36,306 nt of DNA. Origin: Glomus cerebriforme (Eukaryota; Glomeromycota; Glomeromycetes; Glomerales; Glomeraceae). The position numbers and the translations under genes are program-made. Positions 10,571 to 21,129 of the stretch are shown one piece after another (position 1 is the first letter of the stretch; each line of letters starts with the position of its first letter). The DNA lies in contig QKYT01000393.1 in the NCBI GenBank assembly GCA_003550305.1, positions 73,206-109,511 of the forward strand, given 5' to 3'. A model generated the notes under the pieces. The model worked only from the letters and a program-made list of their open reading frames with translations. It did not search any database and was not told where the DNA came from.

Positions 10571-12569
10571 TTATAAATATTTACCATCATTAATCAATTG
10601 AGGAATGCTAATTTGTAAAGATTCTAATGAAATAAAACCATTAGTATTTTTTTNAANAATTTGAATATTTAAATCAACAAAATTAATAATTAATACCCGA
10701 AAATTCCTTGCTTATTATATCATCATTTTGTTTGTAATAATCATCAGAATTTATTGGTTCAGGAAGGTTATTAAAATTGAGTAATCTACTTATATAAATA
10801 GCATTAGGATGTGTTAAACTAGTTGAAGATAAGTTAGTANCTTGTAAATTATTATTAAATTTATTTGCTTCTTTAATTTGCTTTGTTAATTCTCCTTTAT
10901 ATNCAAGTTCATAATCCCACCAATGAGTTAAANTATTGTTAACTTCTGNNGCNGTTGGTCGATTTGATGGATTTGCATCTAAGCATTNTTTGATTAAATG
11001 AACAATTAATTGAGGTACTTTAATATTAAACCTTGGTCTAAGTCCTTGACAAATTTTTATTGCTAAATATTCATCATNGATCACATCATNNTATGGAGGT
11101 AATCCAGAGATTAATTCATAAATAATTATACCAAAACTATAAATATCAGCAGCTTTTGTATAATTTTGTCCATTTAAAATTTCAGGAGCTATATAAGGTA
11201 AATTGCCATATATATTANTTTTTGGATTTTCNAATGCATTATAATCTGCAGGCTTACATAATCCCAAATCAGTTATATATAAACGACCTTTATGAAGTAT
11301 ATTGCCAGTATGTAAATCNCGATGAATTAATTCTTTTTCATGTATATGTGCAAGTCCAGATGCAATAAAAAGTAAATATCTAATTTTATCCTCCCAATTT
11401 AATCTATTATAATTTGTATTTAAATAATCTCGTAAACTTCCATTCTCCGCATATGTCAAAACCATNATATAATTTTTTGTTTCTGGATCTTGAGTTATTC
11501 CATAAAGTCCAATAATAAAAGAATCACCTATTACTTTATAGTGTNATGTAATCTATATAAAAAAGTAAAAATTAGATCTTTTAATAAAAGAATTTTTTTT
11601 TAATAATAAACTAATTATACCTCATTTATAAATTTTAATGTAATATTTTTGGAATTATTTAAACTTTTCAGAGCAACAACCTTATTTTGACCATTTCTTT
11701 TCCAATTTTGATTTTCATCATCCCATNCATTTATATGACCATCAATCCAATTTGCTTTATATACTTTGCCAAAACCACCTTTTGCAATATATTTAATATT
11801 ATAAAATCTATCATAAGGTATCCATTCCAATATACTTGATGCTTCATGTTTAGAATGAACTGATAGCTGAGTATCTTGAATAAATTTATCAATATCATTA
11901 TTACCACTAGTCCAATTTTTGAAATTTAGTTGAAAACAACTCACAGTACATATATTATCACATTTTTTACATATCATATCTTTTGTATATGAATAATTTT
12001 CATTCTTTACATATTCCAAAACCATCATAAGTGTTTTTGTCTCTGGATCTTGAGTTATTCCATAAAATCTAATATCAAAATAAGAAGATTTTGATAATTT
12101 ATAATATAATTTAATCTATGTATAAAAACAAAATGAAATATTTTAGTAAAAATTAAAATATCAAAATTTTCATCAAATAATGAGTTAATTTTACCTCATC
12201 CATAAATTCTGATATATTATTTTTTGAATTATTTAAATTTTTCAGAACTACAGGTTTGGTTCGTTTCCAATCATCCATATATCCATCAATCCAATTTGCT
12301 CTATACACTTTGTCAGATCCGCCTTTTGCAATATTTTCAATATCATAAAATTTATTATAAAGTATCCATTCTAATGTATTTCCCATATATTTATGAGCTG
12401 ATAGCTGAGTATCTTGAATAAATTTATCAATATAAATATTACCACTAGTCCAATTATTGAAATTTAATTGAAAACGCTTTGCAGCACATACAAAATCACA
12501 ACTTATACACTTCTCATTTAAATTTTCATTAATAGATAATTGTTTGCCATTCTTCACAAAAGAATCCAT
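10571..12569 (-). CDS. protein kinase (TKL-like) with duplicated N-lobe
   Basis: Inferred exons are 12569-12195, 12115-11621, 11552-10697 and 10623-10571, joined by GT-AG introns of 79, 68 and 73 nt; phases agree and give 592 aa. Residues 1-168 hold one N-terminal block (Cys pairs, NNWTSGN, DKFIQDTQLSAH) and a kinase N-lobe whose glycine loop is degraded (AKGGSDKVY). They stop after MVLEYVKNENYS. The same block then restarts in frame, with an intact loop AKGGFGKVY (236-244) and Lys275 (VVALK). One C-lobe follows: HRD at 367-369 (the codon CGN is Arg whatever the base), DLG at 385-387 in place of DFG, then PYIAPEIL and the C-lobe helices. Both repeats carry an intron at the same site (FMDE|, FINE|). 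The tail SKEFSESLQISIPQL is completed only by the last small exon. Eighteen single N bases fall within or at the 3' end of the gene, one in a TNA codon that must not be a stop. The first unit looks like a pseudokinase fragment; the second is probably active. Confidence 0.85.
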
Positions 12570-13449
12570 TGAAACTTTTTTATATTATAAATAAATTTAG
12601 ATAGCTTATAGGTTTGAAAGTTTTTTAAGTGAAAAGAAATCTCCGGACGCATATAAAAATTAATGCTTATGTAATAGTCAGGTGCTCTGTCTCGTGGGTA
12701 CCGAGTGTTACAGAAATTGTTACAAAAAAAATGTTACAACGGGTCATGCTGATCATGATGCAAATCAACCCGATATGAAATTTGATTATCGGAAATATTG
12801 GGGGTCATAAATAATTAAACAAATTCTGTAGTGTATAATAAATATTAAAATAATTACCCATCGAAGGAAGAACTTAAGTTTTTTTTGTGATAGAAATACA
12901 GAAGGTCAAGTGACATTTATTTGTGAGAGTATATTATTGGTGAGGATTTTGTTTTACAAAATTGTATTTAAATACAGCTTTTGATATAATGTAACCTTCT
13001 ATTTATTAAGACTTATAATTATGAGTTGGCAAAATATTTTATTGATATTTTAAATTACTCATACTACATACGATTTATGAAAATAATCATTTTACTTTTC
13101 GATTGAAACTTTGCTCAAAATTTCACTCTAATGCTGGTGCGGTGACAGTCACCTAATCACCTTCGGTGACATTTAACAATACCAAATGCAAATTTTGATA
13201 ATTAGAACTCCAATAAACTTATTAAATTTTCAATCACTTTATAGGTATTAGTTGTATTTTTTATTATTCTGTTTACTGTTTCATTAATTTTTATATAATA
13301 TAAAGTTTGATGAAAATTACGTAAATTATAAAAAAAAATAAAAAGTTATATTAAAAGTCAAAAAAAAATTTTAAATGGTAAAAATTGTGATTTAAATATT
13401 GAAATTACTTTATATCTTCTACTAATAATAAATCGAAAATTAATAATAT
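12570..13449. other. intergenic DNA upstream of the kinase gene
   Basis: A minus-strand TATA-like stretch (TTATAATATA, 12581-12590) lies just upstream of the kinase ATG. GGTGACAGTCACC with a further GGTGAC lies near 13140-13170. No gene is seen. Confidence 0.45.
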
Positions 13450-13850
13450 ATGTTTCCCAAAATAAATAACTTTTGTTTTAGAATGTTCCTCCATACACCC
13501 AGCAGTCTTTATATAATGTTCCATTTGTTTATTTTTGACCATTTGTTTATCTGCTCATTTTGCACATTCCTCAGTATTATATTTGTTTACTTTGATTTAT
13601 TATCATTTCTTCTTTTTTTCATAATTCAAATTTTTTCTGGATTCACTTTAGGCTTTGATATATATTCCAAACTCCAAATTGCTTATTTCCTGTTCTAAAT
13701 TCTCTTTATGTTTATTTCAACCATGAAAGTAATATTGGTTTATTGTATGTTGGCTTATTCGTGTTTTTGCAATACCTATTTGTTCGATCATTTCCATGTT
13801 CTTCTTTCAATCCACATAGCATTCCATTTAATTTTCTATAATATTGGTCG
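13450..13850 (-). repeat. purine-rich transposon-like remnant
   Basis: Read on the minus strand, this stretch holds ATGGAAATGATCGAACAAAT followed by GGTATTGCAAAAA. It closely matches 21657-21690 on the plus strand (ATGGAAATGATCAAACAAAT, then GGTTTGGCAAAAA). Both are interrupted by stops in every frame. The style resembles the purine-rich strand of the large inverted repeats nearby. The element family is not recognised. Confidence 0.4.
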
Positions 13851-13969
13851 GTAAAGGAGCAGTTGATAATGGTAAAGAGACAATTGGCTTGTTGTTAATA
13901 TCATCATATTATAATTTAAAGCATATTGAAAACAAATTTATATTATTTTTCTAACTATTCATCCTTAAG

Positions 13970-14870
13970 AATGGTTAAAACAAGCAAGAGTTTATTGTTA
14001 CTTAAAAGATATTGAAAATGAATAAAAAATTCTTAAAATTTGTAAACTAATGATAGATTTTACAATAATTATTCCTAATGAAATTAATCGTTTTGATGAA
14101 CTTATTAAAGCTTTAAAATCACATATGAACTTTAACATTTTTAAAGATTCTTGTAAAAGAAAATCAGAATATATTCCTGAAAAGAAGAGAAATATACTGC
14201 TACATTTGATCAATGATCCTAAAAAAATTAAAAAATTTTTTATAATTCATATTAATCAGATGAATTCGAAGATGAATTTATTAGAAGAGTAGATGGAGTT
14301 GAATTAATTTAAAGCATCTAGTGATGCTGTTTTTGGTGAATCAAAAATAATTAAATATAATTTTTGAAATATGTAGCAATTGAGAAATAGCATTTTTATT
14401 TATAGATCTTGTTTTATTATTTTAGGTATTTGCTGCTAGTAAAATATATGCAAAGAATGCAGATGCTTTATGATCATTGAATCTTTATAAAAGACATGGT
14501 AGTCAAAAAAAACGAATTAGTTTGACTCACAAAAAACCGGTAAAGAATTATATTTAAACAAAAGTTATCATGGAAATAAATCTCCTACAATTGAACGTAT
14601 GGAAGGTATACATATATTATTATTATATTATTATTTTTTTATAAAATTTTTATTATAGTATGTTGTAGATATTATTCTAATTCGAATTTATAAAGACAAG
14701 TCCAACAAATAATAAACCTTACGTAATAGAAAAAGACATAGTTAACTTAAAAGGTGATTGTATTTTACATAGTCATGATTTCACATTTATAATTGACAAT
14801 AAAATTTCAAAGAAGCCATTAGTCATCAAAAAAGTATTGATGGAAATGATGAGATACTTAATATTTGTTT
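13970..14870 (+). pseudogene. unrecognised coding-like fragments, decayed gene
   Basis: Several plus-strand stretches read like coding sequence but are broken by stops and frame changes. One from an ATG at 14050 starts MIDFTIIIPNEINRFDELIK and runs 80 codons. A second, near 14540-14610, contains YLNKSYHGNKSPTIERME and ends at a donor-like GGTATAC. A third, near 14695-14830, contains PYVIEKDIVNLKGDCILH. They may be exons of one decayed gene. No domain is recognised. The first fragment resembles a short stretch at 29724-29770. Confidence 0.35.
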
Positions 14871-15108
14871 TTTTTTTTCATTTAGTTCAAATTTAAAGTT
14901 CTTTTTCTTTTTATATATCTGATATATGCTTTTATTAATTAAATTATAGTGGCGAATTGATATCAACCTAGTTTCGCTCTACAAAAATATTTCCAAATTA
15001 GGGTTTTGGAAGTTTCGGAGTTCACTTGGCCGAAACGTTTTAAATTTTAAAAAATAGTTTCGCCCACAACATTATAACAAGTATTATTGTTTATTGGTAA
15101 TATATCTT

Positions 15109-15436
15109 CGCTTGCTGTTATAGTTGGAAATCATATGATTATGGCTTTAATAATTCATTATTTAATTAATTTTAAAAAAATTTTTTTCTCCAATAAAAAC
15201 TCTTTTAGAAAATATTACTCGTTCAAATGCTCCTTCCATTGAAATTAATCCTAAAATTTATATATTGAATGTAATGAATTATACTTAGGTTAATACATTT
15301 GATCCTAATATTAATATCACTCAACTGCAACCTGTTATAATAAAGGATGTAACCACTAAAATGAAAATTATAATTGGTTATAGGTGTCGCAATTATAATT
15401 GTGGCATTCTTATTTTATAAATGGAAGAATATACTT
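15109..15436 (+). pseudogene. 3' remnant of a Kelch-repeat membrane protein gene
   Basis: In order on the plus strand: LAVIVGNHMIMA (15111-15146), ITRSNAPSIEINPKIYILNV then MNYT-stop-VNTFDPN (about 15215-15315), and after a frame change a hydrophobic segment VIGVAIIIVAFLFYKWK (about 15380-15430). Kelch proteins of these fungi end in this way: a last Kelch blade, a Ser/Thr linker, and one membrane helix followed by a basic Y-K-W patch. The TAG stands where the family has Trp (TGG). The stop and frameshifts mark a pseudogene. The N-terminal propeller was not found upstream. Confidence 0.5.
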
Positions 15437-15654
15437 ATATATATATATATATAATAAACAGAATACCTGGTGGAAGGGTAACGCGTAGCATCATAAATCA
15501 AAAAAAAAAATTTCATCAAAATATTTATTTTTTTTTATTTATTTATTTTATTTTTCTTTAAAAAAACTTTTTAAACCTTTTTTTATATAAAATTTCAGAG
15601 AAATTAGATACATTTCTTCTAAATAATTTTAAAGTTTGTTAAATAATTATATGA

Positions 15655-16900
15655 ACAGTCTTATTATATTATTAGTAATATCAGTATTAAATCTATTTCT
15701 AATTATATTTTTTTTTTCTATATTTCTAATCTATTCTAAATAAATTATTAAATTTACTATCTTCATTCAAATATTGCTTAGAATTTTATCCGATATTATT
15801 AGCAATCCCACCCAACATTATTTAGTGTTCTCTATTATTCTTCTTTTGTTATTATTTTTAATCTTATACTTTCATGTATCTTTAACAATATTTTCTATTA
15901 ATGCCAAATTTCAGTTATTATGTTATCCTCCATGTGCTTTTACAGTACTTTGTTCTCTCCACAAATATACATTCCTTCTGTATAATATCTTCCTTTCTGG
16001 GTGGAATTTGACGAAATATCATTTCCTAGTGACTATTATACAAATTAATAAATAACTTTCTAATTAGAATTGTTTGTTATTTAGTTGAAGTCATACATGA
16101 TCTCCAAAAGCCTATTATGATCTGCAATCGACGTGTCTGATGGAAAATTGTCTTGAGATTACAACAGCAAACATTGTGAATAATTCTTCTGATTATTTTT
16201 TCACTCTATTCCCTCTTTTCATTATAATTTTTGTCTTCATTTCTCTTTTGAAATATTTTGTTACTATTTGTTTTTCTTCCATGCAACTCCATTTTTATTC
16301 TTGTCTTTAAGGAAAGTCAAATTGTTTGTTTTCTCATATTTGTTTTGCATAATTCTTCTGTTATTATAGTTCTTTCATTATTATTAAATTATTTTAGGTT
16401 GTTTGCTGCTTCTCCATATTTTATGTTCAATTTATTTCAATTTCTTCTTTTTTTTATACCTTTTGGTCTCTTTCTCTCTGGAAATATAGACAAAACTTCG
16501 TAATTTATCTTCTAGATAGATCGTTTAAATCGTCTTCCTTTTTGCTGTTCTTTTGTTCTTTTTAAATGATATCATTACGGAACTACTCCCATGTTATGAT
16601 AAAATACTAAGGATGAAAGTAAAGGGAATTCTAATCTAAACCAAACCAGAGATAGGAAATACTCAACTATCTAACTGGCCTTTCCTTGCCTGATACGAGG
16701 AAAACCTCTATATACAGTATAAGGAAGATAAGAGGAAGTTTAAAGGAATTTTTTAAAAAAAACAAACCAGCTAGATAGGAAACTACCTGCTGGACCTTCC
16801 TTGCCTGATACGAGGAAGACCCCTATATACAGTATAAGGAAAGATAAAAGAAGGAGTTTAAAGGGGTAGTTTATTTTTAAGAGGGTTATAGAGAGAAAAT
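15655..16900 (+). repeat. large inverted repeat 1, left arm
   Basis: About 1.25 kb whose reverse complement recurs at 18380-19545. Matching landmarks include GTAATATCAGTATTAAAT, TATTTCTAATCTATTCTAAA, TTATCCGATATTATTAGCAA, CTCCATGTGCTTTTACAGTA and GGAACTACTCCCATGTTATG. Identity is highest between 16570 and 16865. The pyrimidine-rich open stretches inside (15774-16055, 16258-16503) are the opposite strand of purine-rich decayed sequence, not genes. One internal segment (15949-16033) runs the other way round relative to the partner arm. Confidence 0.85.
16638..16865 (+). repeat. doubled ~100-bp unit, plus orientation
   Basis: There are two tandem copies, about 16638-16747 and 16764-16865. Each runs ACCAG..., GATAGGAAA, CCTTGCCTGATACGAGGAA, CTATATACAGTATAAGGAA, then GTTTAAAGG. 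The middle part can form a small hairpin (TTCCT...AGGAA). Confidence 0.8.
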
Positions 16901-18379
16901 AAATTATAGAGAGAAAAGAGTTTGAAGGGAGAATTCGATAAATCTAGTTTTTTATAAAAAATTTAGTAGGTATTTATATATTTCCTTTTGTAAAATTTAC
17001 AAATGATGTGTCAAGACAACTTATTATGTCATTTTTATTATTAATTATGTAATGTACTACTTAATTTACTTAATTTAGATTTATTTGTTCGTTTTTTATT
17101 ACCAAATTTATTTATTTTTAATAATGGACTAATTGGCTAAGCCAAGTACATACATGAAAGTCACAATCCATATTTTTTACGCGTTGCATATTAGGTCATA
17201 ATTTCTTATTTTGGGTAAGGATTTATGTTATCATAATATTGTACCTCATTATAATTATACTATAAAACTAATAAATAATTTGATATTGATCTTTTTTTAA
17301 ATAATAAAAATGCCATCATCAAAATTTTGTATTTTATCTTTTAAAGTAGTTTATCCGAGTTAGATTAATGTAAAATACATTAAAAATACAAAAAATAAAA
17401 CTTTTTTGCAATAAATTATTAAACTATGTAAATTATATATATATTTTTTTGTACTCAAAGCAAGTTTCATGTGTAAATTAACAAAAATTGACTTTTTTCC
17501 CTTGATTATTAGATAATGATGTAAATATAAATCCTTTTTTGGTGAAATTTCAATTTATTTAATCTTATTTTAAAATTATTTTTTTTTATTTTGATTAATT
17601 AATTGCTTGACCATTAGATAAATTAATTTTTTTTTTTGGTAAAATAATTTTCTCAATTTCTATTTAAAGGAACCATAAAAAAAAAAGATTTATTGATTTA
17701 ATTTTTACATTTGTTAAAAGATCTTGAACATTATTATCTTAAGTTAAAAGGTTGAAAGAATTTTCTATGAAGGCAATGATTAAAAAATTGTTCAGTAAAA
17801 ATTAATCTACTGCAACTCTAGATTGATTATAACTGATAATAAGTATTATATGTAAATATGTATATCAACCCAACAATCCAAAAACAATCACACTCTTGAA
17901 ATTTAGAAAATAGTAATTTTGAAGTTAACTTTTTAATGGTATTACAATCAAAAGTAGTCATAGTTTCTAATATATCTATTATATTATGTGGCAAAATTAA
18001 ATTCCATATTTGGTTAATACTATGAGGAAATCATAAGTCATTAACATATTATAGAAATTTTTTCATGTGAACAAAACTTGAACAAATAAAAAAAATCATT
18101 TTGCGTGATACATAAAAGTATGTGACTTATAATGCTTAATTTATTATTATATTGTCTGTAGTTTTGACTCATTTTATATTTTTAATATTTTTAATTATAT
18201 AAATATGTCCTTTTTCCCAAAATTCCATTTTATTTTATTTAAAAAAATTTCAAGTATATTCAAATATCCTTAGAACTCATTAAAGCACATTTTATCAGCT
18301 AATTATTATCCTAAGTTATTTAATCTCTATTCTTTTTCCTTTTAACCTCACTCATTCTTTTTAATAACTACTCCCTTTA
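16901..18379. other. spacer between the inverted-repeat arms
   Basis: AT-rich, with no gene. The two ends (16900-17110 and 18110-18379) keep faint inverted similarity, for example TAGGTATTTATATATTTCC against ATATAAATATGTCC. They also resemble the flanks of the second cluster, so the repeat family extends beyond the well-conserved arms. Confidence 0.5.
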
Positions 18380-18616
18380 CTATTCCCTTTAAATATCACT
18401 TTCTCTTACCTTCCTTATACTGTATATAGGGGTCTTCCTCGTATCAGGCAAGAAAGGTCCAGCAGGTAGTATTTCCTATCTAGCTGGTTTATTTTTTTAA
18501 AAAATTCCTTTAAACTTCCTCTTCTCTTCCTTATACTGTATATAGAGGTCTTCTTCGTATCAGGCAAGGAAAGACCGGTCAGATAGTTGAGTATTTCCTA
18601 TCTGGCTGGTTTGGTT
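18380..18616 (-). repeat. doubled ~100-bp unit, minus orientation
   Basis: Two tandem copies, about 18380-18489 and 18505-18616, on the minus strand. They carry the same landmarks as 16638-16865 (TTCCTTATACTGTATATAG and TCGTATCAGGCAAG read on the plus strand). Confidence 0.8.
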
Positions 18617-19545
18617 TAGATTAGAATTCCCTTCCCTTAGTATTTTATCATAACATGGGAGTAGTTCCGTAATAATATGTAAAGAGAACAAAAGAACGGC
18701 GAAAGAAAGATGATCAAAATGATTATTAAAAGTTATGAAGTTTTGTCCATATTTTCAGAGAAAAAGAGACCAAAAAAGATATAAAAAAAGAAGATATTGA
18801 AATAAATTGAACATAAAATATGGAGAAGCAGCAGCAAGTAACCTAAAAGAACTTACTTAATGATAATGGAAGAATTGCAATAACAGAAGAATTATGCAAA
18901 ACAAATATGAGAAAACCACAAAGACAAGAATAAAATGGAGTTGCATGGAAGAAAAACAAATAGTAACAAAATCATTAAAACAGAAATGAAGACAAAAAAT
19001 GGTAATGAAAAGAGGGAATAGAGTAAAGTCAATTGCTCTAATTTTCTATCAGATGTGTCGATACTCGATATTATAAATTTGCAGATTATATTATATAATA
19101 CAGTCAGCTTTTGGAGATCATGTAATATACGACTTCAACTAAATAAAAGACAATTCTAATTGGAAAATTTATTTACTAATGTGTATAGTTTGTTCTCTCT
19201 CACAAATATACATTCCTTCTGTATAATATCTTCCTTTCTGGATAANANCAATTTCTAGTGACTAAGTACTGTAAAAGCACATGGAGATGACATAATGAAT
19301 GAAATTTGCATTAATAGAAATATTGNTGAAGATGCATGAAAATATAGAATAATAATAAAGAACATTAAATAATGTTGGATGGAATTGATAATATTATCGG
19401 ATAAAGTAATAAGCAATAATTGGATAAAAATAGTAAAATTAATGATTTATTTAGAACAGATTAGAAATATAGAAAAAATTATAATTAGAAATAAATTTAA
19501 TACTGATATTACTAATAAGACTAACATTTTATTTGAAATTTTTAA
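18380..19545 (-). repeat. large inverted repeat 1, right arm
   Basis: Inverted partner of 15655-16900. Three N bases (19246, 19248, 19326) lie in it, two of them inside the segment that is flipped relative to the left arm (19189-19263). The plus strand is purine-rich and reads as decayed coding sequence with stops in all frames. Confidence 0.85.
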
Positions 19546-20590
19546 ATAATTAGATAAAATTAATTTTGCAAAAAAAAATCTATTTAATGTACTGTATATT
19601 ATAAAATGATCTATAAATAAAAATATTTTTATTATTGTATCATAAATGTTCCATTTGGTTTGGTTGCAGAATATTATCTTAAAACTCATTTTTTACTTAA
19701 AAATATTCGTTTAAAAAGTCAAAGCCAAAAAAAAAAACTTAAACTTCTGGATTAGGGATTATTATGGTTAAATGTGTTGAAGCTGTTGAATGGCAAACAA
19801 AAATAGTCAACTAATCGAATTGATGATATAATTAAATTAACAGAAAAGGGTGAGGAATTAGTTAAACAAAATGAAGCAGGAGTAAAAAAGATTATATTAA
19901 AATAATTTATAGTTGATGCAATGGAATTATTTTGATTCAAATACTCAAGCTTTACCATCTCTTTGTATTATCCTTTTTGCAACATTTGACTTTTTTGTAA
20001 TGCAAATCCATTCAGAAATATTTTTTTTGATTTACTTTTAGTTGTCTCATATAAAAAATTCTTGTAAATAACAAATGCAAAATATAAGATTTTATTACTT
20101 ATAATATTTCCTAATAATATTTAAGGTAAATTAATTCTTAAATTTACAATTTCATCAATTGATAAAAACATAGGTTATCTTAGTGTTGTAACTACGAGTT
20201 ATATGGCTATAACTGATAAGTTGTATGCTTGTATGGCTATGAGTTGTTTATCATAGTTATTTGGTTTGTTTGCTTTGCTGTTTCGTTTAATTTTGATAAA
20301 GATATATATCCAGATGTGGAGTGAAATAAAAATAAAACCCCCATTTTTATACAAAAACTCAATGGAAGATATAAATTTTGAAAACTGATATGGTTACGCG
20401 TTTTATATCTCCTTTTATTAATCTAATATTATTTATCTTTACTAATTTCTAAAATCGAAGATAATGGTGTAATCATATTCTTGTGAGTTGTAACACCCAT
20501 AACATTATTAAATAAAATCTTCAAGAGCTACTGAAATTTCGATCATAAATAATCAATTAGTTATTGATTTTGACTTGCTTTGAGAATAAA
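19546..20590. other. region with a short coding-like fragment
   Basis: On the plus strand at about 19760-19905 two adjoining frames read MVKCVEAVEWQTKIVN and then IDDIIKLTEKGEELVKQNEA with a continuation to VKKIILK. This may be a decayed exon of unknown family. The rest is AT-rich non-coding DNA. Confidence 0.3.
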
Positions 20591-20912
20591 TAGATTTTTC
20601 AATGTTGTGTGGTACAGAAAAGTATAAAAACTACATTTAATAAAATCGAACTTTTCTTTTTAATATTTTTAATAATCTTAATTATATAAATACCCTTTCT
20701 TCATTCAATATTTTATTATATTATCTTATTCAATATTTTTCTTCACACTTATAAAATTTCTCATTTTTTATCCCCATATTTTTGGTACAGTATGAAGAAT
20801 CATAATTGTCATTTCACAAAGCTTATATTATTTTTCGTATTTCTATATATCGTTATTATTACTCTGATTTTATTTTCTCTCAATAATTTCACTTTTTCTT
20901 GTTTAAAACCCA

Positions 20913-21129
20913 CTCCTTTAAATTCTTTCTTGACTTCCTTGTACTATGTATCATATCAGACAAGGAAATACCAGTCAAATTAGTCGAGTATCTCCTAACT
21001 GGCTGGTTTAATTCCTTTTTTTAAATTCCACCCTTTAACACCCTTCTAACTTCCTTATACGTTATATGAGGTATTAGGCAAGGAAAAGCTGGTCAGATAA
21101 GTGAGTACCTCCTAACTGGCCAGTTTGGT
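20913..21129 (-). repeat. doubled ~100-bp unit, minus orientation, diverged
   Basis: Two copies, about 20913-21009 and 21031-21129, with CTAACTGGCTGGTTTAATT, TCAGACAAGGAAATACCAG, CTTCCTTATACGTTATATGA and TTAGGCAAGGAAAAGCTGG. The palindrome TATACTGTATA has been lost in both copies. Confidence 0.7.

Noticed and set aside
11156..12421. Plus-strand open frames opposite the first kinase
   Set aside because: They are antisense shadows of kinase exons.
15774..16503. Two hydrophobic plus-strand open frames (93 and 81 codons)
   Set aside because: They are the pyrimidine strand of the large inverted repeat. The apparent hydrophobicity is a base-composition effect.
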